DNA of 64,000 nucleotides, from contig NZ_WQOH01000052.1 of assembly GCF_018784445.1 (NCBI RefSeq), forward strand, positions 42,136 to 106,135, read 5' to 3'. This document shows positions 52,490 to 60,417 of this stretch, piece by piece. How positions within the stretch are numbered: the first letter of the stretch is position 1; every line of letters begins with the position of its first letter. The notes beneath the pieces were generated by a model. That model searched no databases and was not told the DNA's origin. It worked only from the letters and a program-made list of their open reading frames with translations. A program made the position numbers and the translations under genes. Origin of the DNA: Gemmiger formicilis. GTDB lineage: Bacteria > Bacillota > Clostridia > Oscillospirales > Ruminococcaceae.

Positions 52490-54156
52490 TGGAAAACAAA
52501 CGCACGCGCGGCAATTTCAACGTCATGTGCCGCCTTGTGGGGCTGGTCAAGCCGCTGGCCCCGGTCATGGTATGCGCGGTTCTGCTTGGTGTGGCGGGCT
52601 TTCTTTGCGCTATCTTTATCCCGGTTCTGGGCGTCTATGCGCTGCTGGACACGCTGTTGGCCGCCGCGCCTATTGCCCTTGGCACCGTATGTATTTTGCT
52701 GCCGATTTTGGCCGTAGCCCGCGGCGTGCTGCACTACGCCGAGCAGGGCTGCAACCATTTTATTGCCTTCAAGCTGCTGGCCCTCATCCGCGACAAGGTC
52801 TTTGGCGTGCTGCGCCAGCTGGCCCCCGCAAAGCTGGAAGGCCGCGACAAGGGCGACCTGATTGCCGTGCTGACCGCCGACATTGAACTGCTGGAAGTTT
52901 TCTACGCCCACACGATCTCGCCCATCTGCATTGCGGCCATCGTAAGCATCGTTATGGCGTGCTTTATGGGCAGTTATGCGCCGCTGCTGGGGCTGTACGC
53001 CGCCCTGGCCTACGCCATTATCGGCATCGGTATCCCGGTGGCCGCCGCCAAGGGTGCGCGCAAGTCTGGCGAGAATTTCCGCGCGGAGTTCGGCGCTCTG
53101 AACGGTTTTGTGCTGGACAGCTTGCGCGGCGTGCGGGAAAGCCTGCAATACAACGACGGTGCGCACCGCTTAGCGCAGATCAACCAGCGCACCGACGCGC
53201 TGGCCGGGCAGGAGCGCCGCCTGAAAGAGGCTGGCGGCACGGCACAAGCCGTAACCGGGGCCATCATCCTGCTGCTGGACGGCGGTATGCTGGCGCTGAC
53301 GGGGTCCTTGTGCGCGTCGGGGACCATCAGCTTTGACGGCGCACTGGTCTGCACTGTGGCACTCATGAGCAGCTTTGGCCCGGTCATCGCGCTGGCAAAC
53401 CTCGGTACCGGGCTGCAAAACACCTTTGCCGCAGGCAACCGCGTGTTGGACATCCTCGATGAGCAGCCCGCCGTGAAAGAGGTCGTCGGCGGCAAGGACA
53501 TTGTGTTCAGTGGTGCCGACGCCCGCCGCGTGACCTTCGGCTACGGTGACAGCGAGATTTTAAAGGAAGTCACGCTGCACATCCCGCAGAACCAGGTCGT
53601 GGGCATCACCGGCCGCAGCGGCAGCGGCAAATCCACGCTGCTCAAACTGCTCATGCGGTTCTGGGATACCGATTTGGGCAGGGTGGAGATTTCCGGCGAA
53701 AACATTAAGGGCATCAACACAGCGTCGCTGCGCGCAGCGGAGAGCTTTGTCGAGCAGGATACCGTGCTGTTCCATGACAGTATTGAGGAAAATGTCAAAA
53801 TCGCTAACCGGGACGCGACCCATGAGCAGGTCGTGGAGGCCTGCAAAAAGGCGTCCATCTACGACTTTATCATGACGCTGCCTCAGGGCTACGACACTCC
53901 CGTCGGAGAGCTGGGCGATACCCTCTCGGGCGGCGAGCGGCAGCGCCTTGGCGTGGCACGGGCATTTTTGCATGACGCACCGTTCATTCTGCTGGACGAA
54001 CCGACAAGCAATCTCGACAGCCTGAACGAGGCGGTCATCCTGCACAGCCTGGCCGAGGAACGCGCAAACAAGACCGTCGTGCTGGTATCCCACCGGGCAT
54101 CGACGATGCGTATTGCCGACACGACCTATTCGGTCGAGAATGGGAGAATGAGCTGA
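52489..54156 (+). CDS. ABC exporter-type ATP-binding/permease protein, second half
   Basis: 555 aa: membrane domain (about 1-310), then Walker A GRSGSGKST, signature TLSGGERQRLGVARAF and Walker B FILLDEPTSNLD. Partner of the preceding half transporter, CydC-like in pattern. The start overlaps the upstream stop and its own stop overlaps the YgbA_NO gene start, giving a three-gene coupled operon. Confidence 0.88.
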   Translation: MENKRTRGNFNVMCRLVGLVKPLAPVMVCAVLLGVAGFLCAIFIPVLGVYALLDTLLAAAPIALGTVCILLPILAVARGVLHYAEQGCNHFIAFKLLALIRDKVFGVLRQLAPAKLEGRDKGDLIAVLTADIELLEVFYAHTISPICIAAIVSIVMACFMGSYAPLLGLYAALAYAIIGIGIPVAAAKGARKSGENFRAEFGALNGFVLDSLRGVRESLQYNDGAHRLAQINQRTDALAGQERRLKEAGGTAQAVTGAIILLLDGGMLALTGSLCASGTISFDGALVCTVALMSSFGPVIALANLGTGLQNTFAAGNRVLDILDEQPAVKEVVGGKDIVFSGADARRVTFGYGDSEILKEVTLHIPQNQVVGITGRSGSGKSTLLKLLMRFWDTDLGRVEISGENIKGINTASLRAAESFVEQDTVLFHDSIEENVKIANRDATHEQVVEACKKASIYDFIMTLPQGYDTPVGELGDTLSGGERQRLGVARAFLHDAPFILLDEPTSNLDSLNEAVILHSLAEERANKTVVLVSHRASTMRIADTTYSVENGRMS

Positions 54157-54521
54157 TGGCCGACAAGAACGTTGTAGGGGGCGGTGTTCCCGACACCCCG
54201 GAGAAAAAGCGCCGGCAGGAGAAAGAAACGGTCGGCCTGATGATCGAGCTGTACTGCCGCGGCAACCACGGCACGCCGAAAGGCCAGCTCTGCCCCGACT
54301 GCGCGGCCCTGCGGGACTACGCCGATGCGCGGGTGGACCACTGCCCGCACATGGCGACCAAGACGTTTTGCAGCGTCTGCAAGACTCATTGCTATAAGCC
54401 CGAAATGCGGGAGCAGATCCGCCAGGTCATGCGTTGGAGCGGCCCGCGGATGCTGTTCCACCATCCCGTGCTGGCGATACGGCATCTGGTGGAGACAAGG
54501 AAACAGAAAAAGGCGCAATAA
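54156..54521 (+). CDS. YgbA_NO family (nitrous oxide-stimulated promoter) protein
   Basis: 121 aa, cysteine-rich. Pattern: MIELYCRGNHGT, LCPDCAALRDYADARVDHCP, KTFCSVCKTHCYKPEMREQI, RQVMRWSGPRML. Matches the YgbA family, which in enterobacteria is NO-induced and supports growth after nitrosative stress, possibly through iron-sulfur repair. The cysteines could hold a metal cluster. Translationally coupled to the ABC pair, suggesting that the transporter serves iron or cluster homeostasis. Confidence 0.8.
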   Translation: MADKNVVGGGVPDTPEKKRRQEKETVGLMIELYCRGNHGTPKGQLCPDCAALRDYADARVDHCPHMATKTFCSVCKTHCYKPEMREQIRQVMRWSGPRMLFHHPVLAIRHLVETRKQKKAQ

Positions 54522-54562
54522 ATACGCACAGGGCAGGGAAGTACCTTGCCCTGTTTTGTATT

Positions 54563-54695
54563 GTAGGGGGGCGGCTTTGCTGGCTGACGGCGCCCGTTGT
54601 GCGCCGTCAAGCGGTCAAGACCCTTCACTTGCAAATCCGTTGGATAATGGGACTGCCGCCGTAAACGCTGCGGGCCGGGCATGCCCGGCCCCTAC
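54563..54695. repeat. GTAGGGG...CCCCTAC element, copy 3
   Basis: 133 bases between GTAGGGGGGCGG and GCCCGGCCCCTAC, containing GGGCCGGGCATGCCCGG. Confidence 0.6.
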
Positions 54696-54822
54696 GACTC
54701 TATAAATGATGTACACGGCAACACCCTCCGCCAAGCATTTACGATTTATTCAAATTTTACAAAGGTTAGTTACTGATAACTGTGCAATCTTCCAAAAGTG
54801 TTCGCCACGCCTAACTCACATC

Positions 54823-54851
54823 TTGACACCGGGAGTTAGTGGTGGTAAACT
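54823..54851 (+). promoter_or_regulatory. Promoter of the feo operon
   Basis: TTGACA, 17-base spacer, TAAACT. Two palindromes follow and a degenerate TTAG half-site pair lies upstream (54765). Confidence 0.65.
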
Positions 54852-54863
54852 ACCGACGTAAGC

Positions 54864-54881
54864 GGTTAGAACATTCTAACC
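54864..54881. promoter_or_regulatory. Iron-box palindrome 5
   Basis: GGTTAGAACATTCTAACC, TTAG-N6-CTAA with extended symmetry, 12 bases downstream of the feo -10. Confidence 0.68.
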
Positions 54882-54900
54882 GCGTGCTTTCATCCAATAT

Positions 54901-54916
54901 GTTAGCATAGGCTAAT
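54901..54916. promoter_or_regulatory. Iron-box palindrome 6
   Basis: GTTAGCATAGGCTAAT, TTAG-N6-CTAA, nearly identical to the box at 48781. Confidence 0.62.
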
Positions 54917-54951
54917 GTGTTGCAGACTTGCAAAAAAGGGGAGTGTATGGA

Positions 54952-55164
54952 ATGCCTTTGACGATGTCTAAAGCAGGCGATACCGTTACCATCCAGAAAA
55001 TCACCGGCAAGGACGAAGTCCGCCAGCATCTGGCCGAGCTGGGTTTTGTTGTGGGCGAGACCGTTACCGTTGTCAACGAGATCAGTGGCAACCTCATCAT
55101 CCAGGTCAAGGAAGCCCGCATTGCGCTGGATAAGACGCTGGCCATGCGTATTATTGTCGGCTGA
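54952..55164 (+). CDS. feoA: FeoA domain protein, first copy
   Basis: 70-aa SH3-like protein: KAGDTVTIQKITGKDEVRQH, LAELGFVVGETVTVVNE, DKTLAMRIIVG. FeoA assists FeoB in ferrous iron uptake on the inner face of the membrane. GGGGAG lies about 10 bases before the ATG. Two tandem feoA genes before feoB are common in Firmicutes. Confidence 0.9.
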   Translation: MPLTMSKAGDTVTIQKITGKDEVRQHLAELGFVVGETVTVVNEISGNLIIQVKEARIALDKTLAMRIIVG

Positions 55165-55226
55165 TAAAAAGGGAATCTCAGCCATAGGCTGTTTGATTTA
55201 TTGTACCTTAAGAGGAGGAACAAAGT

Positions 55227-55448
55227 ATGAAGACTCTGAAAGATGCACAGGTCGGCGAGACCGTCACCGTTGCCAAGCTGCATGGCGAAGGCCCTGTCAA
55301 GCGCCGCATCATGGACATGGGCCTGACCAAGGGCACCAAGGTCTACGTCCGCAAGGTAGCCCCCCTGGGCGACCCGATGGAACTGACCGTCCGTAACTAC
55401 GAGCTCAGCGTCCGCAAGGCTGATGCTGAAATGATCGAGGTTGAGTAA
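55227..55448 (+). CDS. feoA: FeoA domain protein, second copy
   Basis: 73 aa: DAQVGETVTVAKLHGEGPVK, RRIMDMGLTKGTKVYVRKVA, PLGDPMELTVRNYELSVRKA. The RRIxDMGLTxG motif is the canonical FeoA core, stronger than in the first copy. AGGAGG precedes the ATG; feoB begins 22 bases after the stop. Confidence 0.94.
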   Translation: MKTLKDAQVGETVTVAKLHGEGPVKRRIMDMGLTKGTKVYVRKVAPLGDPMELTVRNYELSVRKADAEMIEVE

Positions 55449-55470
55449 ATTTCAGAAAGGGGTATAATCA

Positions 55471-57669
55471 ATGGCAATTAAAATTGCTCTGGCAGGCAAC
55501 CCGAACTGCGGTAAAACCACCCTGTTCAACAGCCTGACCGGTTCTAACCAGTATGTCGGCAACTGGCCCGGCGTTACCGTTGAGAAGAAGGAAGGCAAGC
55601 TGAAGGGCCACGACGACGTCGTGATCCAGGACCTGCCCGGTATCTACTCTCTGTCTCCCTACACGCTGGAAGAGGTCGTCGCCCGCGGCTACCTGGTCAA
55701 CGAGAAGCCCGACGCCATCCTCAACATCATCGATGGCACCAACATCGAGCGCAACCTCTATCTGACCACCCAGCTGATCGAGCTGGGCATCCCCGTGGTC
55801 ATGGCCGTCAATATGATCGACCTCGTCCGCAAGAACGGCGACAAGATCGACCTGAACAAGCTGTCCAAGGAGCTGGGCTGCGAGGCCGTCGAGATCTCCG
55901 CCCTGAAGAACGAGGGCAGCGAGAAGGCCGCTGAGATGGCCGTCGCCGCCGCCAAGAAGGGCAAGGCCGGCGAGCTGCCTCACGTCTTTACCGGCAGTGT
56001 TGAGCACGCCATCGCCCACATTGAGGAGTCCATCCAGGGCAAGGTCGATGACCGCTTCCTGCGTTGGTACGCCGTCAAGCTGTTCGAGCGTGACGACAAG
56101 GTGCAGGCCGAGCTGAACCTGAATAAAGAGCTGCTCGACCACCTCGACGCCCACATCGCTGACTGCGAGAAGGAGATGGATGATGACGCCGAGAGCATCA
56201 TCACCAACCAGCGCTACGCTTACATTAACGGTGTTGTTGACAAGGCCGTCAAGAAGAAGCCCCGCACCGAGAACCTGACCGCCTCCGATAAGATCGACCA
56301 GATCGTCACGAACCGTATTCTGGCGCTGCCGATTTTCGCCCTCATCATGTGGCTGATGTACGCCATCGCGATGGGCACCTCCGTTGCGGACGGCGGCATC
56401 GGCATCGGCACCTTTGCCACCGACTGGACGAACGATGTTCTGTTCGGTGAGATCGTCCCGAATGCCCTCGGCGGCCTGCTGGAGAGCATCGGTGTTGCTG
56501 GCTGGCTGTACGGCCTGATCATGGACGGCATCGTCGCCGGTGTCGGCGCGGTCCTGGGCTTCGTTCCCCAGATGCTCGTTCTGTTCTTCCTGCTGTCCAT
56601 TCTGGAGGACGTCGGCTACATGGCCCGTGTCGCCTTCATCATGGACCGTATCTTCCGCCGCTTCGGTCTGTCCGGCAAGAGCTTCATCCCCATTCTGGTT
56701 GGTACCGGCTGCGGCGTTCCCGGTGTTATGGCTTCCCGTACCATCGAGAACGAGCGTGACCGCCGTATGACGATCATGACCACCTGCTTCATTCCCTGCG
56801 GTGCCAAGATGCCCATCATCGGCCTGATCGCAGGTGCTCTGTTCGGCGGCAGCAGCTGGGTCGCCACCTCTGCTTACTTCATCGGCTTTGCAGCCATCAT
56901 CATCTCCGGCATCATCCTGAAAAAGACGAAGCTGTTCGCCGGTGATCCTGCTCCGTTCGTTATGGAGCTGCCCGCTTACCATGTGCCCGCATGGGGCAAC
57001 GTCCTGCGCGCTACTTGGGAGCGCGGCTGGTCCTTCATCAAGCGTGCCGGCACCGTCATTCTGGCTGCCACCATCATCCTGTGGTTCCTGCAGGGCTTCG
57101 GCTTCGAGAACGGCGCGTTCACGATGGTCGAGGATCAGGACAACTCCATCCTGGCTATCGTTGCAAGCGCAATTTCCTGGATCTTCATCCCGCAGGGCTT
57201 CGGCAACTGGCGTGCAACCGTCGCGTCCATCTCCGGCCTGATTGCCAAGGAGAATGTTGTCGGTACCTTCGGTGTTCTGTATCACTATGCTGACGAGCTG
57301 TCTGACAACGGCGACGAGATCTGGCCCGAGGTTGCTGCCAGCTTCACCGCCCTCTCCGCTTACAGCTTCATGATCTTCAACCTGCTGTGCGCTCCCTGCT
57401 TCGCCGCTATGGGCGCCATCAAGCGCGAGATGAACAACGGCAAGTGGACTGCCATCGCCATCGGCTATATGTGCCTGTTTGCCTACTGCGCTTCTCTGGT
57501 CGTCTACCAGATCGGCGGTCTGATCACCGGTGAGGTCAGCTTCAACTTCTTCACCATCGTGGCAGTCGCCATCATTGCCATGACGATCTACCTGCTGTTC
57601 CGCCCCAACAAGTACGAGGGCGTCAACGAGGTTCAGTTCAACTCCAAGAAAGCTGTTGCTTCCAAATAA
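55471..57669 (+). CDS. feoB: Ferrous iron transporter FeoB
   Basis: 732 aa. Cytosolic G domain with G1 GNPNCGKTTLFN, G2 region NWPGVTVEKKEG, G3 DLPGIYSLSPYT and G4 NMID; a helical GDI domain; then the membrane part with Gate motifs (GVPGVMASRTIENERDRRMT, and the CxxPCGAK-type TTCFIPCGAKMPII). It takes up Fe(II) under anaerobic conditions. Codon use is strongly biased, suggesting high expression. Confidence 0.97.
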   Translation: MAIKIALAGNPNCGKTTLFNSLTGSNQYVGNWPGVTVEKKEGKLKGHDDVVIQDLPGIYSLSPYTLEEVVARGYLVNEKPDAILNIIDGTNIERNLYLTTQLIELGIPVVMAVNMIDLVRKNGDKIDLNKLSKELGCEAVEISALKNEGSEKAAEMAVAAAKKGKAGELPHVFTGSVEHAIAHIEESIQGKVDDRFLRWYAVKLFERDDKVQAELNLNKELLDHLDAHIADCEKEMDDDAESIITNQRYAYINGVVDKAVKKKPRTENLTASDKIDQIVTNRILALPIFALIMWLMYAIAMGTSVADGGIGIGTFATDWTNDVLFGEIVPNALGGLLESIGVAGWLYGLIMDGIVAGVGAVLGFVPQMLVLFFLLSILEDVGYMARVAFIMDRIFRRFGLSGKSFIPILVGTGCGVPGVMASRTIENERDRRMTIMTTCFIPCGAKMPIIGLIAGALFGGSSWVATSAYFIGFAAIIISGIILKKTKLFAGDPAPFVMELPAYHVPAWGNVLRATWERGWSFIKRAGTVILAATIILWFLQGFGFENGAFTMVEDQDNSILAIVASAISWIFIPQGFGNWRATVASISGLIAKENVVGTFGVLYHYADELSDNGDEIWPEVAASFTALSAYSFMIFNLLCAPCFAAMGAIKREMNNGKWTAIAIGYMCLFAYCASLVVYQIGGLITGEVSFNFFTIVAVAIIAMTIYLLFRPNKYEGVNEVQFNSKKAVASK

Positions 57670-57708
57670 TTTTGAGTGTATAATGCTTCCGGAAAGGAGC
57701 GATTTCTT

Positions 57709-57918
57709 ATGATGGAATTTCTGGCCACCAACTTTAACCTGTCCACGATCATCGTCTCGATCATCGTCTTCGGCGGTACCGGCTGGCTTCTGTATCATGA
57801 ACACAAGACCGGCGGCCTTGGCTGCTGCGATGGCTCCTGCGGGGGCGGCGGATGCGGCGGTCACGGCGGATGCACAGGGAACTGCAAAACCTGCGGCGGT
57901 GCCTGCCACAGCAACTAA
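57709..57918 (+). CDS. FeoB-associated Cys-rich membrane protein
   Basis: 69 aa: one membrane helix (STIIVSIIVFGGTGWLLYHE) and a Gly/Cys-rich tail with about nine cysteines (GLGCCDGSCGGGGCGG, CTGNCKTCGGACHSN). Matches the small proteins encoded after feoB in Firmicutes, thought to help iron transfer or FeoB assembly (a FeoC-like role). GGAAAGGAG before the ATG. Confidence 0.88.
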   Translation: MMEFLATNFNLSTIIVSIIVFGGTGWLLYHEHKTGGLGCCDGSCGGGGCGGHGGCTGNCKTCGGACHSN

Positions 57919-57934
57919 ACACAATAGTGCCTGA

Positions 57935-57966
57935 AAAGGGGCGCGGGTCCGTTCGTGGCCTGCGCC
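57935..57966 (+). terminator. Hairpin between the Cys-rich gene and the DtxR-like gene
   Basis: AAAGGGGCGCGGG / CCTGCGCCCCTTTTT stem; likely partial terminator. Confidence 0.65.
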
Positions 57967-57994
57967 CCTTTTTGGCGTAAAGGAGAGAGATGCC

Positions 57995-58375
57995 ATGACC
58001 CTGACCGATTCCAACCTGCGGTATCTGCTGGCCATCCACCATCTGGCGCAGCAAAACACGGAGGTTTCCCCGCTGGCCCTCGCGCAGGTCATGGGCGTAA
58101 CCAAGCCCAGCGTGACCAGCATTTTGACCAGCCTGATGAAGCAGGGGGTCATTGTGCGGCGGCGGTACGGCAAAATCTATATCACTGACCGCGGCGTGCT
58201 CTACGCCCGGTATTACGACGACCTGGTCGAGACAATTTTACAGCATTTCCCCCTGGCGGACATGGGCTTTACCCCAGAGGAATGCCGCAACGCCGCAATC
58301 GCCATGGCGGTATCCCTGCCCGCCAAGGAAATTGACGAGAAGTGCAAAACGCTGTACGACAACGAGAACAAGTAA
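57995..58375 (+). CDS. DtxR/MntR-like metalloregulator, short form
   Basis: 126 aa. Winged helix: LAIHHLAQQNTEVSPLALAQ, VMGVTKPSVTSILTSLMKQG, VIVRRRYGKIYITDRG; a short helical dimerisation part follows (VETILQHFPLADMGFTPEEC). It lacks the SH3-like domain, and where MntR has its GluxxGluHis metal ligands this protein has ECRNAAIAMA, so metal sensing may differ. It closes the feo cluster and is the natural candidate to bind the TTAG-N6-CTAA boxes. Confidence 0.82.
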   Translation: MTLTDSNLRYLLAIHHLAQQNTEVSPLALAQVMGVTKPSVTSILTSLMKQGVIVRRRYGKIYITDRGVLYARYYDDLVETILQHFPLADMGFTPEECRNAAIAMAVSLPAKEIDEKCKTLYDNENK

Positions 58376-58391
58376 ACCGACAGGACGCCAT

Positions 58392-58477
58392 GTAGGGGCC
58401 GCACATGTGCGGCCCTCCGCCTTTCCATAGACGCTCGTCTGCCCCACACGCAAGGGCCGGGCATGCCCGGCCCCTAC
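58392..58477. repeat. GTAGGGG...CCCCTAC element, copy 4
   Basis: 86 bases between GTAGGGGCCGCACATGTGCGG and GGGCCGGGCATGCCCGGCCCC, with a closing CCCCTAC. Confidence 0.6.
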
Positions 58478-58504
58478 CGCACCACGCACCGCGTAAAAAC
58501 CCTA

Positions 58505-58533
58505 TTGCACACTCGCCCGAATTGTGGTAAAGT
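58505..58533 (+). promoter_or_regulatory. Promoter of dapL
   Basis: TTGCAC, 17-base spacer, TAAAGT. Confidence 0.55.
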
Positions 58534-58570
58534 TAAACTATATAAAGGTATAAATAAGAGGGGGACTATC

Positions 58571-59755
58571 ATGCAGCTGAATCCGCATTACGCAGAACTG
58601 AACGAGAGCTATCTCTTCAGCACCATCGCCCACAAGGTGGCCGACTATCAGAAGGCAAACCCGGACGCCGACATCATCCGTCTGGGCATCGGCGACGTCA
58701 CCCTACCGCTGGCGGCATCCGTGACCGAGGCCATGCACAAAGCCGTCGAGGAGCAGGGCCACAAGGGCACCTTCCACGGCTATATCCCCAGCGAGCAGGG
58801 CTATGAGTTCCTGCGCAGCGCCATCCAGAACTATTACACCGGTCACGGCGTTGCGCTGGATATGACGGAAATCTTCATTTCTGACGGTGCCAAAAGCGAT
58901 CTGGGCAACCTGCTGGATCTGTTCAGCCAGGACAACACGATTCTCGTTCCCGACCCGGTCTACCCGGTCTACGTGGACGACAACGTCATGGCCGGCCGCA
59001 AGATTTTGTACCTGCCCGCCACAGCGGAGAACAACTTCCTGCCGATGCCCGACGAAGCGCCCCATGCGGATATCGTCTACATTTGCAGCCCCAACAACCC
59101 CACCGGCGCGACCTACTCCGTCGAACAGCTGAAAGCCTGGGTCGCCTGGGCCAAGACTAACGACGCGGTCATCCTGTTTGATGCCGCCTACGAGTGCTTT
59201 GTCTCCGAGCAGGGCCTCGCCCGCAGCATCTACGAGGTCGAAGGCGCGAAGGAAGTCGCCATCGAGGTATGCAGCTTCTCCAAGATTGCTGGCTTCACCG
59301 GCACGCGCTGCGGCTACACGGTCGTGCCCAAGGCGCTGGCCGACGGCAAGCTGAACAAGATGTGGCTGCGCCGCCAGACCACCAAGTTCAACGGCGTTGC
59401 CTACGTTGTACAGCGTGGTGCCGAGGCCGTCTTTACCGAGGAAGGCATGAAGGAGATCCAGCAGAACCTCGACTACTACCGCGCCAACGCCGCCGTCATT
59501 GCGGCTGCGCTGGACGAGGCAGGCATCTGGTACTGCGGCGGCAAGAACAGCCCCTACATCTGGCTGCGCTGCCCCAACAACATGGGCAGCTGGGAGTTCT
59601 TTGACTGGCTGCTGGAAAACGCCCACGTGGTGGGCACCCCCGGCGAGGGCTTCGGCCCCTGCGGCAAGGGCTATTTCCGTTTAACGGCGTTCGGCGATGC
59701 CGAGCGCACTAAGGAAGCCGCTGCGCGCATCAAAAACGCGCTGGCTGCACTGTAA
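58571..59755 (+). CDS. dapL: LL-diaminopimelate aminotransferase
   Basis: 394-aa class I/II PLP aminotransferase. LGIGDVTLPL at the start, GYIPSEQGYEFLRSAI, VYICSPNNPTGATYS, and the PLP-lysine in CSFSKIAGFTGTRCGYTVV. Converts tetrahydrodipicolinate directly to LL-diaminopimelate for lysine and peptidoglycan. The ATG at 58571 follows GAGGGGG; the longer upstream frame runs through the repeat. Confidence 0.94.
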   Translation: MQLNPHYAELNESYLFSTIAHKVADYQKANPDADIIRLGIGDVTLPLAASVTEAMHKAVEEQGHKGTFHGYIPSEQGYEFLRSAIQNYYTGHGVALDMTEIFISDGAKSDLGNLLDLFSQDNTILVPDPVYPVYVDDNVMAGRKILYLPATAENNFLPMPDEAPHADIVYICSPNNPTGATYSVEQLKAWVAWAKTNDAVILFDAAYECFVSEQGLARSIYEVEGAKEVAIEVCSFSKIAGFTGTRCGYTVVPKALADGKLNKMWLRRQTTKFNGVAYVVQRGAEAVFTEEGMKEIQQNLDYYRANAAVIAAALDEAGIWYCGGKNSPYIWLRCPNNMGSWEFFDWLLENAHVVGTPGEGFGPCGKGYFRLTAFGDAERTKEAAARIKNALAAL

Positions 59756-59774
59756 AACTGCGGGAGGGATCAGC

Positions 59775-60185
59775 ATGAAACCGAATGAAGAGATCATGGA
59801 ATTTCTGAAAGAGAATCCTACATTCTACCTTGCCACCGTCGAGGGGTATCTGCCCCGTGTACGGCCCATCGGCTTTGCCATGTGGTACAACGACCACCTG
59901 TGCATCGGCCTGGGCAAGCACAAGGCCGCCTACAAGCAGCTGCTGGACAACACGAACCTGGAAATCTGCGCCGCCAATGACCGCGGCGAGTGGATGCGCA
60001 TTCAGGGCACCGCAAACTTTGACAACAGCCCCGAGGCGCAGGCCGCGGCCTTCCAGACCATGCCCCAGCTGGCCGACCTCTACAACGAGGAGACCGGCCA
60101 CAAGCTCGGCATTGTCTATCTTGACCACATTTCCGCCAAGCTCTTCTCCATGTCCGGCGTCGTGAAGGACATTATGAGCTACTGA
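59775..60185 (+). CDS. Pyridoxamine 5'-phosphate oxidase family protein
   Basis: 136 aa. NPTFYLATVEGYLPRVRPIG followed by FAMWYNDHLCIGLGKHKAAY is the split-barrel flavin-binding fold of small PNPOx-like proteins. Binds FMN or F420-like cofactors; the reaction is not known. GGGAGG precedes the ATG, 19 bases after dapL, so cotranscribed. Confidence 0.82.
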   Translation: MKPNEEIMEFLKENPTFYLATVEGYLPRVRPIGFAMWYNDHLCIGLGKHKAAYKQLLDNTNLEICAANDRGEWMRIQGTANFDNSPEAQAAAFQTMPQLADLYNEETGHKLGIVYLDHISAKLFSMSGVVKDIMSY

Positions 60186-60202
60186 TACTTATAAAACAGG
60201 GC

Positions 60203-60243
60203 AGCCCCGGTATGCGTTGTTCATACCGGGGCTGCTTTTTGTT
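60203..60243 (+). terminator. Terminator of dapL operon
   Basis: CAGCCCCGGTATG / CATACCGGGGCTG, 7-base loop, T-rich tail. Confidence 0.85.
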
Positions 60244-60315
60244 GTAGGGAACGGACGCAAGCTCCCTGCTGGTAAGACAGTAAAATCAAATTTCTTGGAA
60301 CAGGCATGATTTCGG

Positions 60316-60417
60316 TCATGCCTGTTCCGCTTTTAGCAGCTCATCCACGGGAATATAGCCCACAAGATCGTACTCGATGCACATATTTGTAAATTCAACC
60401 GTTTCGGTTCTTGCCAT
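60316..60417 (-). pseudogene. Chimeric mini-ORF: NUDIX start joined to a serine-recombinase tail
   Basis: 33 codons: MARTETVEFTNMC resembles the start of 8-oxo-dGTP-type NUDIX hydrolases, and IEYDLVGYIPVDELLKAEQA is the C-terminus of a large serine recombinase (compare 3444-3500). The hairpin GGAACAGGCATG / CATGCCTGTTCC follows. The ATG overlaps the stop of the preceding gene (TAATG), so it would still be translated. Two element pieces have been fused by deletion. Confidence 0.62.

Noticed and set aside
55468-58173. 901-codon open frame antisense to feoB
   Set aside because: It mirrors the strongly biased codon use of feoB, spans several genes, and has no start site or recognisable protein content.
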